Source: Pseudokordiimonas caeni (GTDB taxonomy: Bacteria; Pseudomonadota; Alphaproteobacteria; Sphingomonadales; Kordiimonadaceae). From it: 64,000 nucleotides of DNA. Of the stretch, positions 50,347 through 59,455 are shown piece by piece. The position numbers and the translations under genes are program-made. The stretch is taken from positions 298,475-362,474 of the forward strand of contig NZ_JAPPRR010000003.1 in NCBI RefSeq assembly GCF_026719705.1, written 5' to 3'. The notes beneath the pieces are model-generated. The model was not told the DNA's origin and made no database searches. It saw only the letters and a program-made list of their open reading frames with translations. The stretch's first letter is position 1; the number at the start of each line of letters is the position of its first letter.

Positions 50347-51626
50347 GCCTTGTCGTTCTGGCCATCGCCTTTGTCGTGTTTCTTGTGATCGGGATGCCGA
50401 TCGCCTTTTCGCTGGCACTGTCGTCGCTTGCCGCGATCCTGTTCATGGACCTGTCGCCGCTAGTCGTTTTGCAGCGCATGTCATCGGGCTTCAGTGTCTT
50501 TGCGCTGATTGCCATTCCCTTCTTCATCTATTCGGGGGAAATCATGCTGCGCGGCGGGGCGGCTGACCGGATCGTCGCCTTTGCGCAGTCGCTGGTCGGG
50601 CACAAGCGTGGGGGCCTGGGGCAGGTGAACGTGCTGACCTCACTCCTGTTCGGCGGGATTTCCGGGTCTGCCATCGCCGGTGTTTCGGCAGTGGGCGGTG
50701 TGCTGATCCCCAAGATGAAAGAGGAAGGCTATAGCGCCGATTATGCCGTGAACGTGACGGTCGCTTCCTCCGTCCTCGGCCTCGTCATCCCCCCAAGCCA
50801 CAATATGATCCTCTTTGCGATTGCCGCGGGCGGCAGCATCAGCGTGGGGGACCTGTTCCTTGCGGGTGTTGTGCCGGGCATCCTGACCGCCGCGCTCCTT
50901 GCCATCGCTGCCTACTGGATCGCGGTGAAGCGCGGCTATCCGGTGAAGCCCTTCGGCGGCTGGGGTAATGTGCTGCGCTGCCTTGTGGCGGCAGTACCCG
51001 GCCTGATGATGATCCTGATCATCGTCGGCGGTATCCGGCTTGGTATCTTCACACCGACGGAGGCAAGCGCGGTTGCGGTGATCTATGGCTTGGCCATCAC
51101 CGCCTTCGTCTACCGCGAGCTTGACTGGCGCGCTTTCATGGCTGCCACCCGCGATGCAGCGCGCACCACGGCATCGGTCCTGTTCCTGATCGGCGCGGCA
51201 TCGGCCTTTGGCTGGGTGCTCGCCGCATCGGACGCGCCGACTATGGTCAGCGACCTGATGGGCGGCATCACCGACAATCCGATTGTGATGTTCCTGATGA
51301 TCAATATCGCGCTCCTGATGCTCGGTGCCGTGATGGATATGGCGCCGCTGATCATCATCACCACGCCGATCTTCCTGCCGATTGCCATGAAGTTCGGGAT
51401 GGACCCTGTGCAGTTCGGCGTGATGCTGATCATGAACCTTGGGGTCGGCCTCATCACCCCGCCGGTGGGTACCGCGCTTTTCGTCGGTTGCTCGGTCGGC
51501 AAGGTGCGGATTGAGCAGGTGGTGAAAAGCGTGTGGCCCTTCTATTTCGCCCACTTCGGCGCGATCATGGCGGTCACGTTCGTGCCGGCCTTCAGCCTGT
51601 GGCTGCCGCACCTGTTGAAGGGCTGA
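50343..51626 (+). CDS. TRAP transporter large permease (DctM family)
   Basis: A 427-residue inner-membrane protein with about 12 helices. DctM features include FVVFLVIGMPIAFSLALSSL, FGGISGSAIAGVSAVGGVLI, VTVASSVLGLVIPPSHNMIL and the final MNLGVGLITPPVGTALFVG. It is the main sodium-coupled channel of the transporter. The gene ends 12 bases before the converging LacI gene. Confidence 0.95.
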   Translation: MSLVVLAIAFVVFLVIGMPIAFSLALSSLAAILFMDLSPLVVLQRMSSGFSVFALIAIPFFIYSGEIMLRGGAADRIVAFAQSLVGHKRGGLGQVNVLTSLLFGGISGSAIAGVSAVGGVLIPKMKEEGYSADYAVNVTVASSVLGLVIPPSHNMILFAIAAGGSISVGDLFLAGVVPGILTAALLAIAAYWIAVKRGYPVKPFGGWGNVLRCLVAAVPGLMMILIIVGGIRLGIFTPTEASAVAVIYGLAITAFVYRELDWRAFMAATRDAARTTASVLFLIGAASAFGWVLAASDAPTMVSDLMGGITDNPIVMFLMINIALLMLGAVMDMAPLIIITTPIFLPIAMKFGMDPVQFGVMLIMNLGVGLITPPVGTALFVGCSVGKVRIEQVVKSVWPFYFAHFGAIMAVTFVPAFSLWLPHLLKG

Positions 51627-51638
51627 GGGGCGAGAGGA

Positions 51639-52715
51639 TCAGAAGGCCGGGGCGGCTGTCGATTCCCGAACGACAAGTTCGGGGGTGATCGAGGTCATCG
51701 CGCCCTTGGGGCCCTTCGGACCATCCATCAGCAGCTTGCCTGCCAGATAGCCGATATCGCGAATGGGCGAATGCACGGTCGTCAGGTAGGGCGCGATGCG
51801 GGATGCAATCGGCGTATCATCGAAACCCACAACGGAAATGTCGGCGGGCACTGAAAGGCCAAGTTCGCGGGCGGCCTTGTAAACGCCAAGCGCCATTTCG
51901 TCGTTACCGGCAAAGATCGCGGTCGGGCGTTCGGGCTTCGCCAGCAGTTGCCGGGCGCATTCATAGCCGGTCTCGTAGGTATAGCCGCCAAACACGATGT
52001 CATCGTCCTTGAGGTGCAGGCCGAACTCCGAAAGGCCGTCCTGAAAGCCGCGCAGGCGTTCGTGTGAGGACCGGAAGCTTTCAGGGCCCCTGATATGGGC
52101 GATACGCCGGTGGCCGAGCCGCGCCAGATGGCGTGCAGCTTCGGCGGCCCCGTGAGCTTCCCGCGTGCGGATCATGCGGTGGGGCTCGTCCAGCTCCACA
52201 GATGCGATCCGCACATAGGGGCAGTCGGCCTCTTTCAGCATTTCGGCGATATGGTCATCCTCGGAAACCGAAGGCGGCAAGACGGCGCCAAACAGGCGCT
52301 GCTGCTCGATAAATTCGCCGATCATGTCGTAAAAGTCGGGGGCATTCCGGTCGCACGGGCGGATCACTAGTTGGCAGCTTGAACCGGCCAGCGCATCCAG
52401 AATGCCGCGCTGCATATTCACAATATATTGCGGGCTCGGATTATCGTAGATCATCGCGACAAGGAAGGACCGCCGGAAGGCAAGCGCGCGGGCCTGCGGG
52501 TCGGGCGAGAAATCATATTCCTTGATCAGGGCCTTGATCTTGTCGCGCGTGCTGGCCTTTACCGTTGTGGCATCATTGATGACGCGCGAAACGGTTTTCT
52601 TGGAAACGCCGGCCATGCGGGCGATGTCATTGATGGTGATCTTGGGCTTGCGGCGCGCGCCGGGGCGCCCCTGTCCGGTATCCAAATCATCCGGCTTTTC
52701 GTCTGAACTGGCCAA
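51639..52715 (-). CDS. LacI family transcriptional regulator of the pectin locus
   Basis: 358 residues from the proposed TTG at 52715; a GTG at 52748 in the same frame adds 11. The TTG start is preferred because GGGG lies 7 bases upstream, while the GTG has no ribosome site and would place operator-like DNA inside the gene. The LacI helix-turn-helix ITINDIARMAGVSKKTVSRVIND is followed by the periplasmic-binding-protein-like ligand domain (FLVAMIYDNPSPQYIVNMQRG ... GNDEMALGVYKAARELG). It is the only LacI regulator in the window and the obvious candidate for the ACCGGT-type operators; the inducer is probably a uronate-breakdown intermediate. Confidence 0.9.
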   Translation of the reverse strand: MASSDEKPDDLDTGQGRPGARRKPKITINDIARMAGVSKKTVSRVINDATTVKASTRDKIKALIKEYDFSPDPQARALAFRRSFLVAMIYDNPSPQYIVNMQRGILDALAGSSCQLVIRPCDRNAPDFYDMIGEFIEQQRLFGAVLPPSVSEDDHIAEMLKEADCPYVRIASVELDEPHRMIRTREAHGAAEAARHLARLGHRRIAHIRGPESFRSSHERLRGFQDGLSEFGLHLKDDDIVFGGYTYETGYECARQLLAKPERPTAIFAGNDEMALGVYKAARELGLSVPADISVVGFDDTPIASRIAPYLTTVHSPIRDIGYLAGKLLMDGPKGPKGAMTSITPELVVRESTAAPAF

Positions 52716-52728
52716 GTCCCTGCCCCAA

Positions 52729-52763
52729 GGTAAACGGTTTCCGTCCACTCTAGTAAGCGCTTA
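52729..52763 (-). promoter_or_regulatory. candidate autoregulatory sites of the LacI gene
   Basis: GGTAAACGGTTTCC (52729-52742) resembles the regulon motif with an imperfect centre. Next to it TAAGCGCTTA (52754-52763) is a perfect 10-bp palindrome of the general LacI-family type. Both lie just upstream of the proposed TTG start. Confidence 0.5.
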
Positions 52764-52783
52764 GGGCAAAGGCCAGCGGCTTT

Positions 52784-54034
52784 TTACCCCGTCGCCCAAT
52801 CAGGGGTGGCGGGATAGCAGGATACAAGCGTGCCGGGCGTGAGCGTGGCGCAGCCTTCAGGATGGACGAGCCAGGCATTCATGCCGGTCATCGAGCCGAT
52901 CCGGTAGGATTCCTGACCCACAAGGGGCGTCACCGCCAGCATGCCATCGGCGCCGCCTTCCAGCCTTGCTTTCAGGAAAACGGTCAGGCCTTCGGAGGCC
53001 GCTGCCGCCGCGGTCAGGCGCGCGGTGAGGGGTTGTTCCACCGGCAGGCCCAAGGCAGCGCGCAAATAGGGGATCATGAACATGCGGAAGCCCATGGCGG
53101 TGGAGGCCGGGTTGCCGGGCAGGCCGAAGAAGGGCCGTCCGTCCGGCAGTTGCGCGAACAGCACGGGCTTGCCGGGGCGAACCTTCACCCGGTGCAACAG
53201 GATTTCGGCCCCCATGGCTTCGAGCACGCTACGCACGAAATCGAACTGGCCAACGGATACGGCCCCGGTGGAGACGACCATATCGACGCCCGCTTCCTGC
53301 ATGGCTTCAAGCGCCGTGCGGAAACTGTCGCCGTCATCGCCAACTGTGCGCTGTAGCGCGAGATCGAGCCCGAAGGCGGCGGTGATCGCGGCGCCGTATG
53401 GGGCGGAGCTGTTGCGGATCTGTCCGGGGGCGAGCGGTGCATCCGGATCGTCCACCAGTTCACGGCCGGTTGATATCCAGCCAAGCGTCGGGCGTCGGGT
53501 GACGTGCACCCGGCCAATACCAGCGGCAGCGAGTGCGGGGATGGTGCTGGCGGTGATGCGGCTGCCGGTGGATAGCAGCAAATCGCCCTCCCTGAAGTCC
53601 GATCCGGCCTTGCGGATGTGGCGATCGGCTTCGAGCGGGGCTTTCAGGACCAGCGTATCGCCCTCGCGTTCGGTATCTTCCACAGGCACGACCGTATCGG
53701 CGCCCTTGGGCATGGTCGCGCCCGTCATGATGGCGGCGGCCTCTCCCGCACCGACCGGCGCCGGTGTCGCCGTATCACCTGCCGCAATGGTGCCGGTGAT
53801 GGCGAGGCGGGCAGGATGGGTATCTGAAGCATCCGCCGTGTCCACAGCGCGCAGGGCGAAGCCGTCCATCGCCGAATTGTCGAACATCGGGTTGGCGTTC
53901 AGCGCCACCACGTCGGCGGCGAGCACCAGTCCGGTCGCTTGCCCAAGCGGCGCGGTGATCACGGGCAAGGGGCGGGCCGCCGCGCGAATGAGCTGCAAGG
54001 CTTCCGAATAGGAAAGTTTCGTGACGGCGTTCAT
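52784..54034 (-). CDS. moeA: molybdopterin molybdotransferase
   Basis: A 416-residue protein. LVLAADVVALNANPMFDNSAMDGFALRA is the MoeA N-terminal signature, GATMPKGADTVVPVED the second, and VSTGAVSVGQFDFV with FGLPGNPASTAMGFRMF the molybdopterin-binding part. It inserts molybdate into adenylylated molybdopterin in molybdenum-cofactor synthesis. It overlaps the HMG-CoA lyase stop by 4 bases, an unusual partner. Confidence 0.95.
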   Translation of the reverse strand: MNAVTKLSYSEALQLIRAAARPLPVITAPLGQATGLVLAADVVALNANPMFDNSAMDGFALRAVDTADASDTHPARLAITGTIAAGDTATPAPVGAGEAAAIMTGATMPKGADTVVPVEDTEREGDTLVLKAPLEADRHIRKAGSDFREGDLLLSTGSRITASTIPALAAAGIGRVHVTRRPTLGWISTGRELVDDPDAPLAPGQIRNSSAPYGAAITAAFGLDLALQRTVGDDGDSFRTALEAMQEAGVDMVVSTGAVSVGQFDFVRSVLEAMGAEILLHRVKVRPGKPVLFAQLPDGRPFFGLPGNPASTAMGFRMFMIPYLRAALGLPVEQPLTARLTAAAAASEGLTVFLKARLEGGADGMLAVTPLVGQESYRIGSMTGMNAWLVHPEGCATLTPGTLVSCYPATPDWATG

Positions 54035-54954
54035 TCGAGACGCGGCACCGGGAATCCGCCCGCCTGCGTGACGGCCGCAGGCACCGGGCGGCCGAGGACA
54101 CCTTCCACAAAGCGCGCGGTTTCGATCAGGGTTTCCAGTTCGACGCCGGTTTCAATGCCGCATTCTTCGAGCATATAGAGGAGGTCCTCCGTGGCGATGT
54201 TGCCGGTGGCCTTGGGCGCGAACGGGCAACCGCCAAGCCCGCCGATGGAGGCATCCAGCACTTCTGCGCCAGCCTGATAGGCGGCCCATGCGTTGGCGAT
54301 GCCGCTGCCGCGCGTATTGTGGAAATGCGCCCGGATCGGCAAGCCCGGCAGGCGCTCGCGCAGCCCTGCGACCATATCGAACACAGCGCGTGGATTGGCG
54401 ACCCCGATGGTGTCGGCGACCGCAATTTCGCGCGGTCCTGCTTCGGCAATATCCTCTGCCATCGCGATCACCTTGGCAGGGTCAACCCGGCCTTCAAACG
54501 GGCAGCCAAAGGCGGTGGAGATGGTGACTTGCGCGGCCATGCCATTCTCGCGGGCGAGGCGCACGATCTCTTTCGTCACAGCTACCGATTCAGCGCTTGT
54601 CTGGCCCTGGTTTTTCGCTCCGAACGTATCGGTCGCCACCGCCACTGCACCGGCTTCATCAACGCCGCGCTTGTTGCCTTCGCGCGTGTCGAAGGCACGC
54701 AGGAGACCGCGTTTGTTCAGCACAAGCCCGATATAGGTGACGTCCTTGAGGTCCGGCAGGGCAGCGATCACCGCTTCTGCATCAGCCATCTGGGGCACCA
54801 GTTTGGGGTGGACAAAGCTTGCGACTTCGAGCCGCTTCACGCCGGCCTTCAGTGCACCGCCAATCAGCTGCAGTTTCTGGTCGGTGGTGAAATGGGCTTT
54901 TTCGTTCTGCAGGCCGTCGCGGGCACCCACCTCGACGATTTCAACGGGTCTCAT
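54031..54954 (-). CDS. hydroxymethylglutaryl-CoA lyase
   Basis: A 307-residue TIM-barrel lyase. VEVGARDGLQNEK (metal-binding Asp), ATDTFGAKNQGQTSAES, HFHNTRGSGIANAWAAYQAG (His pair) and GGLGGCPFAPKATGN (catalytic Cys) are all present. It splits HMG-CoA to acetoacetate and acetyl-CoA at the end of leucine breakdown. The other leucine-degradation genes are not nearby. The ribosome site is weak. Confidence 0.94.
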   Translation of the reverse strand: MRPVEIVEVGARDGLQNEKAHFTTDQKLQLIGGALKAGVKRLEVASFVHPKLVPQMADAEAVIAALPDLKDVTYIGLVLNKRGLLRAFDTREGNKRGVDEAGAVAVATDTFGAKNQGQTSAESVAVTKEIVRLARENGMAAQVTISTAFGCPFEGRVDPAKVIAMAEDIAEAGPREIAVADTIGVANPRAVFDMVAGLRERLPGLPIRAHFHNTRGSGIANAWAAYQAGAEVLDASIGGLGGCPFAPKATGNIATEDLLYMLEECGIETGVELETLIETARFVEGVLGRPVPAAVTQAGGFPVPRLE

Positions 54955-55037
54955 GATAGTCGAATCCTTGCTGTCAGGTCGGGGGCATCGTCTGACAGGA
55001 AGGCGGGCGGGTCAACAGGGGTGTGGAGGCTGGCGGA

Positions 55038-55619
55038 TCAACTTGCCTTGCGCTGGCGCGTGGGCGGCTCGATCGGGAAGGTTTCGGCCTGATAGATATT
55101 GGCCTTGGCCATCAGCGGAAAGAGGTCTTCGCGGTTGGCGACGGCTTCACTCAGGATGCCGTAAACGATGGCAAGGTTGGTCTCGCCCTTGTGGTTCATC
55201 AGCGGCAGCGCGATGAAATGCATCGTGGCGTGCTTTTGTTCACTGGCATATCCGAACGTGCCGACAAGGCCGGTATCCCCCGCTCGCATCTTTTCAAAAT
55301 CGGCAAGGATGGGTTCGATCAGCGCGGGTGACATCACCTTGCGCATCTCTTCGCCGATCGGGTCCATCTCGAACCCCTTGGAGGCAATCGAGCCCGCAAA
55401 CATGATGCGGGGAGAGCGGCGAGACATGTCGATCGTGATGATCTGGCGCGATTCATCAATCATGTTGAGGACGCTGAGGTCGCCGCGATAAGGGGCGATC
55501 TTGCCCTTGCGGGCTTTCTGCCATGCGGCGAGGAATTTAAGGAAACGACTGGCCAAGGTAAACACCGGACAAACAAACGATGTGCAACAATCCCGACCCC
55601 CCGGTCCGAATCGAAGCAT
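55038..55619 (-). CDS. PAS-domain protein (PAS_5 type)
   Basis: Up to 193 residues. FLAAWQKARKGKIAPYRGDLSVLNM resembles the entry of the alphaproteobacterial PAS_5 family, followed by ITIDMSRRSPRIMFAGSIASK and, near the C-terminus, MHFIALPLMNHKGETNLAIVYG. Such stand-alone PAS proteins are probably sensory or regulatory; ligand and partner are unknown. The first 25 residues look atypical, so a later start is possible, but no better ATG with a ribosome site is seen before the domain. Confidence 0.75.
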   Translation of the reverse strand: MLRFGPGGRDCCTSFVCPVFTLASRFLKFLAAWQKARKGKIAPYRGDLSVLNMIDESRQIITIDMSRRSPRIMFAGSIASKGFEMDPIGEEMRKVMSPALIEPILADFEKMRAGDTGLVGTFGYASEQKHATMHFIALPLMNHKGETNLAIVYGILSEAVANREDLFPLMAKANIYQAETFPIEPPTRQRKAS

Positions 55620-55623
55620 ACAG

Positions 55624-55661
55624 AAAACCGGTTAATAGGCGCTAAATGGCCACCGGTTTCC
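55624..55661 (-). other. AAACCGGT inverted repeat between trmH-like and PAS genes
   Basis: AAACCGGT and ACCGGTTT arms flank about 21 bases. On the reverse strand the second arm is followed by only a short T-run. It could be a weak terminator of the methyltransferase gene, or two copies of the regulon motif (GGCCACCGGTTTCC at 55648-55661 matches 12 of 14 positions). Sequence alone does not decide. Confidence 0.4.
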
Positions 55662-55667
55662 GCTCGT

Positions 55668-56543
55668 TTATTTGGTGTTTTTGAAGGCGAGAGGAGAGCG
55701 CTTCACGCCGTCGCTGTCCAGCCGCCCGAGCGCCCCTGCTGCGTGATAAAGCACAATGGCAGTTGAAACCGCGAGATTGAGCGATTCCGCCATGCCGGGC
55801 ATCGGGATGCGCACGAGGCCGTCACAGGCTTCCCTATAGCGGTCTGGCAGGCCGCTGCCTTCGCTGCCGACCATCAGGATGAGGGGCGCGCGATAGCTGG
55901 CTTTAAGGTAAGGCTCGCTGCCCGCGAGCGCGAGGCCGAGGCATTGGCTTTCGGGCCCACCGGCGCGCCAGATGTTGAAATCTTCAAGGCTCGCGCCAAT
56001 CACGGGCAGTGAGAAGACCGATCCCGCCGAGGCGCGCACGCAGTCGCTGCTCCAATGATCGGCACTAGGGCCAAGGAGGATCACACCGTCCGCGCCCACC
56101 GCGTCCGCCGTGCGGATGACGGTGCCCACATTACCGGGATCTCGCGGCTCCTGCAGCGCAACCCACAGCTGGCCGGCCTCCAGCGGGTGATCATCCAGCA
56201 CCGGTTTCGGCTCGGCAAAAATGGCGATCACCGGCTGAGGATTATCCTTGCCCGCCACCGCCGCCTGCACATGGCTGTTTGTCAGCACCGTATTTCTGGG
56301 CGCCAGCACCGATTGTTCGAACAGGTCAGCCATCAGGCGGTTATCGAAGGCGGTATCCAGCACGAAAGCCTGCTTCAAGGTGAAGCCGGCCTTCAGGCCC
56401 TGCCGCAGGAAGGTCTCGCCTTCCACCACAAATTCGCCGTGCCGCTGCCGGTATTTCTTCAGCCGCAGTTCCTTCGCATGCTTCACCCGCGCATTCTGGG
56501 TGCTGGTGAGAGCCGGCGGAAACGGGATAGGCGGACGGGTCAT
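55668..56543 (-). CDS. TrmH/SpoU family RNA 2'-O-methyltransferase
   Basis: A 291-residue SPOUT enzyme. The N-terminal LTSTQNARVKHAKELRLKKYR and FVVEGETFLRQGLKAG form the RNA-binding substrate domain. VALQEPRDPGNVGTVIRTADAVGADGVIL is motif 1 with the catalytic Arg/Asn. LILMVGSEGSGLPDRY and RIPMPGMAESLNLAVSTAIV are motifs 2 and 3 of the deep trefoil knot that binds S-adenosylmethionine. It probably methylates a ribose in rRNA or tRNA. Confidence 0.94.
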   Translation of the reverse strand: MTRPPIPFPPALTSTQNARVKHAKELRLKKYRQRHGEFVVEGETFLRQGLKAGFTLKQAFVLDTAFDNRLMADLFEQSVLAPRNTVLTNSHVQAAVAGKDNPQPVIAIFAEPKPVLDDHPLEAGQLWVALQEPRDPGNVGTVIRTADAVGADGVILLGPSADHWSSDCVRASAGSVFSLPVIGASLEDFNIWRAGGPESQCLGLALAGSEPYLKASYRAPLILMVGSEGSGLPDRYREACDGLVRIPMPGMAESLNLAVSTAIVLYHAAGALGRLDSDGVKRSPLAFKNTK

Positions 56544-56730
56544 GGGGTGTGCAAATCCTTCTGGGTCTTTGGCCTTTCATACCGGGGAAAGGCAGGCTTG
56601 AACAGCCCGTGATGCAAGGCTTTCACGGTGATCGTTAAGAAGGATTTGCTTGATTGTGATCACATTTGGTGCGCCTATCGTACCCGGAGCCGCCGAAATG
56701 GCTCGGTGGCTCGCACACGAGAGGTGTTCC

Positions 56731-58134
56731 GTGAATGACCAATCTGCTGCCGATGCCCAGTCTTCTGACGCGCCGGCTTTCCCAACCAGCAACCCCGCCC
56801 TGATCCAGTGGCTGCGCAGCCACCGGGTTGATGAGGTTGAATGCCTTGTCCCCGATCTCAACGGCGTGATGCGCGGCAAGATCGTCCCGCGCGAGGAGTT
56901 CATCTCCGCCCTTGATAGCGAAGGCCTGCGCATGCCCGAGGCCGTCCTCGTCCAGTCGGTGACCGGGGACTATGATTACGAAAAATCTGTCGCGCAAACC
57001 ATCGATGCCGATGTCCGCATGATCCCCGATCCTTCGAGCGTGCGGCTGGTGCCCTGGTATGACGAGCCGGTGGCGCAGATCATCTGCGACGTGAAGAACA
57101 AGGATGGCGAGCTTGTCGATTTCGCGGCCCGCAGCCTCCTGAAGAATATCCTCGCGAAATACAAAGCCCTCGGCCTGAAGCCCATCGTGGCGCCGGAGCT
57201 GGAATTCTACCTCATCGAAAAAAATATCGACCCGGACCTGAAGCTGGTGCCGCCGGTGGGCCTGAGCGGCCGCCGCGAGGCTGGGCGCCAGCCCTATGGC
57301 ATCGAAGCCGCCAACGACTTCGACCCCGTCGTGAACCGCATCTATGACTATGCCGAGGTGATGCACCAGAAGATCGGCACCATGGCGCACGAGCAAGGCC
57401 CGGCGCAGCTGGAGATCAACTGCACCCACGGCGACGCGCTGGAACTTGCCGATCAGGTCTTCCTTTTCAAACGGATGGTGCGTCAGGCGGCGATGAAAGA
57501 CGGCATGTATGCCACCTTCATGGCGATGCCGCACCAGGACGAGCCGGGCTCGGCCATGCATGTGCATCAGTCGCTGGTGGACATCAAGACCGGCCGCAAC
57601 ATCTTTGCCGATGAAAAGGGCGAGGATACGCCGGCGCTCTATCACTATATCGGTGGCCTGCAGAAGCATCTGGCCGCGGTGACGCCGCTGATGTATCCGA
57701 ACGTCAACAGCTTCCGCCGGATGCGGCTTGAAAGCGACGCGCCGATCAATCTGCACTGGGGCCGCGACAACCGCACCTGCGGCCTTCGGGTCCCGCATTC
57801 GAGCCCCAATGCCCGCCGGGTGGAAAACCGCCTGCCGGGGGTGGATAGCAACCCGTATCTCGCGTTTGCCGCCACGCTCGCCTGCGGCCTTATCGGCCTG
57901 ATCGAAAAGATCGAGCCCGAAGAAGTGGTGCCGGGCGACGCGCACGAACTGCCCTTCACCCTGCCGCGCTACCTGCCGGAAGCCTTGGGCCGGATGGCAG
58001 CATCAGACGCCGTCCGCGCCATGCTCGGCAGCCGCTTCGTGGATGCCTTCGTGGAGGTTAAATCGCTCGAAATCGCCGCCTATAACAAGGTGATCTCAAG
58101 CTGGGAGCGCGAGCATCTGCTCTTGAGCGTGTAG
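56731..58134 (+). CDS. glutamine synthetase family protein (gamma-glutamylpolyamine-synthetase-like)
   Basis: 467 residues from a GTG at 56731, chosen because GAGAGG stands 6-7 bases upstream. ATGs at 56650 and 56698 extend the frame without support. VDEVECLVPDLNGVMRGKIV is the beta-grasp N-domain. PIVAPELEFYLIEK, GPAQLEINCTHGDAL and SAMHVHQSLVD carry the metal-binding glutamates and His. LRVPHSSPNARRVENRLPGV matches the PuuA/GlnA-III type rather than the housekeeping GlnA. It ligates an amine to glutamate with ATP; a polyamine is likely but not shown. Confidence 0.9.
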   Translation: MNDQSAADAQSSDAPAFPTSNPALIQWLRSHRVDEVECLVPDLNGVMRGKIVPREEFISALDSEGLRMPEAVLVQSVTGDYDYEKSVAQTIDADVRMIPDPSSVRLVPWYDEPVAQIICDVKNKDGELVDFAARSLLKNILAKYKALGLKPIVAPELEFYLIEKNIDPDLKLVPPVGLSGRREAGRQPYGIEAANDFDPVVNRIYDYAEVMHQKIGTMAHEQGPAQLEINCTHGDALELADQVFLFKRMVRQAAMKDGMYATFMAMPHQDEPGSAMHVHQSLVDIKTGRNIFADEKGEDTPALYHYIGGLQKHLAAVTPLMYPNVNSFRRMRLESDAPINLHWGRDNRTCGLRVPHSSPNARRVENRLPGVDSNPYLAFAATLACGLIGLIEKIEPEEVVPGDAHELPFTLPRYLPEALGRMAASDAVRAMLGSRFVDAFVEVKSLEIAAYNKVISSWEREHLLLSV

Positions 58135-58246
58135 GGGGCAGATCACAGGCTAGGCTATTCTTTGCGGTAGATTTCAGATGGGATTTTACATATCTTGAGT
58201 TGAAGTTCTCATCTTGAGTATCGCCGGTTGTTTTCAGGCATGTTGA

Positions 58247-59452
58247 ATGAAGGAAACAACCGTGAACCAGACCGTTGTCAAAGCCGTCACTAGTGCAATC
58301 CTTGCCGTCTCCTTTTGTTTCATGGTGCCGGCAGGGGCAGCTCATGCCGTCACTTACAGCCTCGCCCTGATTGATGATTTTCCTGGCGGCTATGATCATA
58401 GCTACGCCTATGGCATCAATGATGCTGGGCAGGTAGTCGGCTATAGCTCTTCTGCCAGCGGTCAGCGTGCCTTCCTTTGGGAAGACGGTGTGATGACTGA
58501 CCTCGGCGTTCTGCTCGGTGAAGCCGGTTATAGCCGAGCGAATGGCATCAATAATTCCGGCCAGATTGTGGGGGTTAGCGGGAGTGCGAGCGGTCAGCGT
58601 GCCTTCCTTTGGGAAGACGGCGTGATGACCGATCTTGGCGATCTGCCCGGCGGCTGGGATCGTAGCGAAGCCTTTGCCATCAATGATGCTGGTCAGATTG
58701 TGGGTTCAAGCTATACCGGGGCAGATACGGGCAACGGCAAACTTCACGCCTTCCTCTGGGAGGACGGAATAATGACCGATCTAGGCGCGTTGGCCAGTCG
58801 CGCTGAAAGCAGCCAAGCTTATGCCATCAACAATGCTGGCCTGATTGTGGGTGAAAGCGATGCCGGTCTGGCTGGTGATCATGCCGTAATTTGGGAGAAC
58901 GGTGTGCTCACTGACATTGGTTCCCTTCCTGATATTGGAACCGGCGTCAACGCCCTCGCAACGGGTATCAATAATTTGGGTCAAGTGATAGGGGCAAGCA
59001 CGATTGCCTCCACGGAGTATGAGTATCGTGCCTTCTTCTGGGATGATGGCGAGATAATCGATCTTGGGGACTTCCCGGGCGGAGACAATTATAGCTGGGC
59101 CTACGGCATAAATGATGCTGGGCAGGTAGTGGGGTCGAGTCCTTCAGCGACGGAAGGTGGGAGTGCTTTCATTTGGGAGCGCGAGACGGGGATGGTCGAT
59201 CTGAATGATCTTATTGTCTCCGACCTCGATTACACCGCCGGTATCGCGATGGCCATCAATGAAGTGGGCCAGATTACAGGCTGGGGAACCTATCGGGACG
59301 GAAGTGGCGAATCCTTTAGGCGGTCATTTGTCCTGACCCCAATTCTTGGTCCCATCGGGGGTATTCCCGAACCCGCCACTTGGCTGATGATGATCATGGG
59401 CTTCGGCATTACCGGCCTTGCTGTTCGTCGTCGCCGGGCTCTCGCAGCCTGA
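58247..59452 (+). CDS. HAF-repeat PEP-CTERM protein
   Basis: A 401-residue secreted protein with a signal peptide ending near GAAHA. About seven HAF-type repeats follow, each combining GINDAGQVVGYS with AFLWEDGVMTDLG. The C-terminus PEPATWLMMIMGFGITGLAVR plus RRR is a PEP-CTERM sorting signal (motif, helix, basic cluster), recognised by an exosortase linked to exopolysaccharide export. A GTG at 58262, with AAGGA just upstream, may be the true start. The gene is A/T-richer than its neighbours. No exosortase gene is in the window. Confidence 0.9.
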   Translation: MKETTVNQTVVKAVTSAILAVSFCFMVPAGAAHAVTYSLALIDDFPGGYDHSYAYGINDAGQVVGYSSSASGQRAFLWEDGVMTDLGVLLGEAGYSRANGINNSGQIVGVSGSASGQRAFLWEDGVMTDLGDLPGGWDRSEAFAINDAGQIVGSSYTGADTGNGKLHAFLWEDGIMTDLGALASRAESSQAYAINNAGLIVGESDAGLAGDHAVIWENGVLTDIGSLPDIGTGVNALATGINNLGQVIGASTIASTEYEYRAFFWDDGEIIDLGDFPGGDNYSWAYGINDAGQVVGSSPSATEGGSAFIWERETGMVDLNDLIVSDLDYTAGIAMAINEVGQITGWGTYRDGSGESFRRSFVLTPILGPIGGIPEPATWLMMIMGFGITGLAVRRRRALAA

Positions 59453-59455
59453 TCC

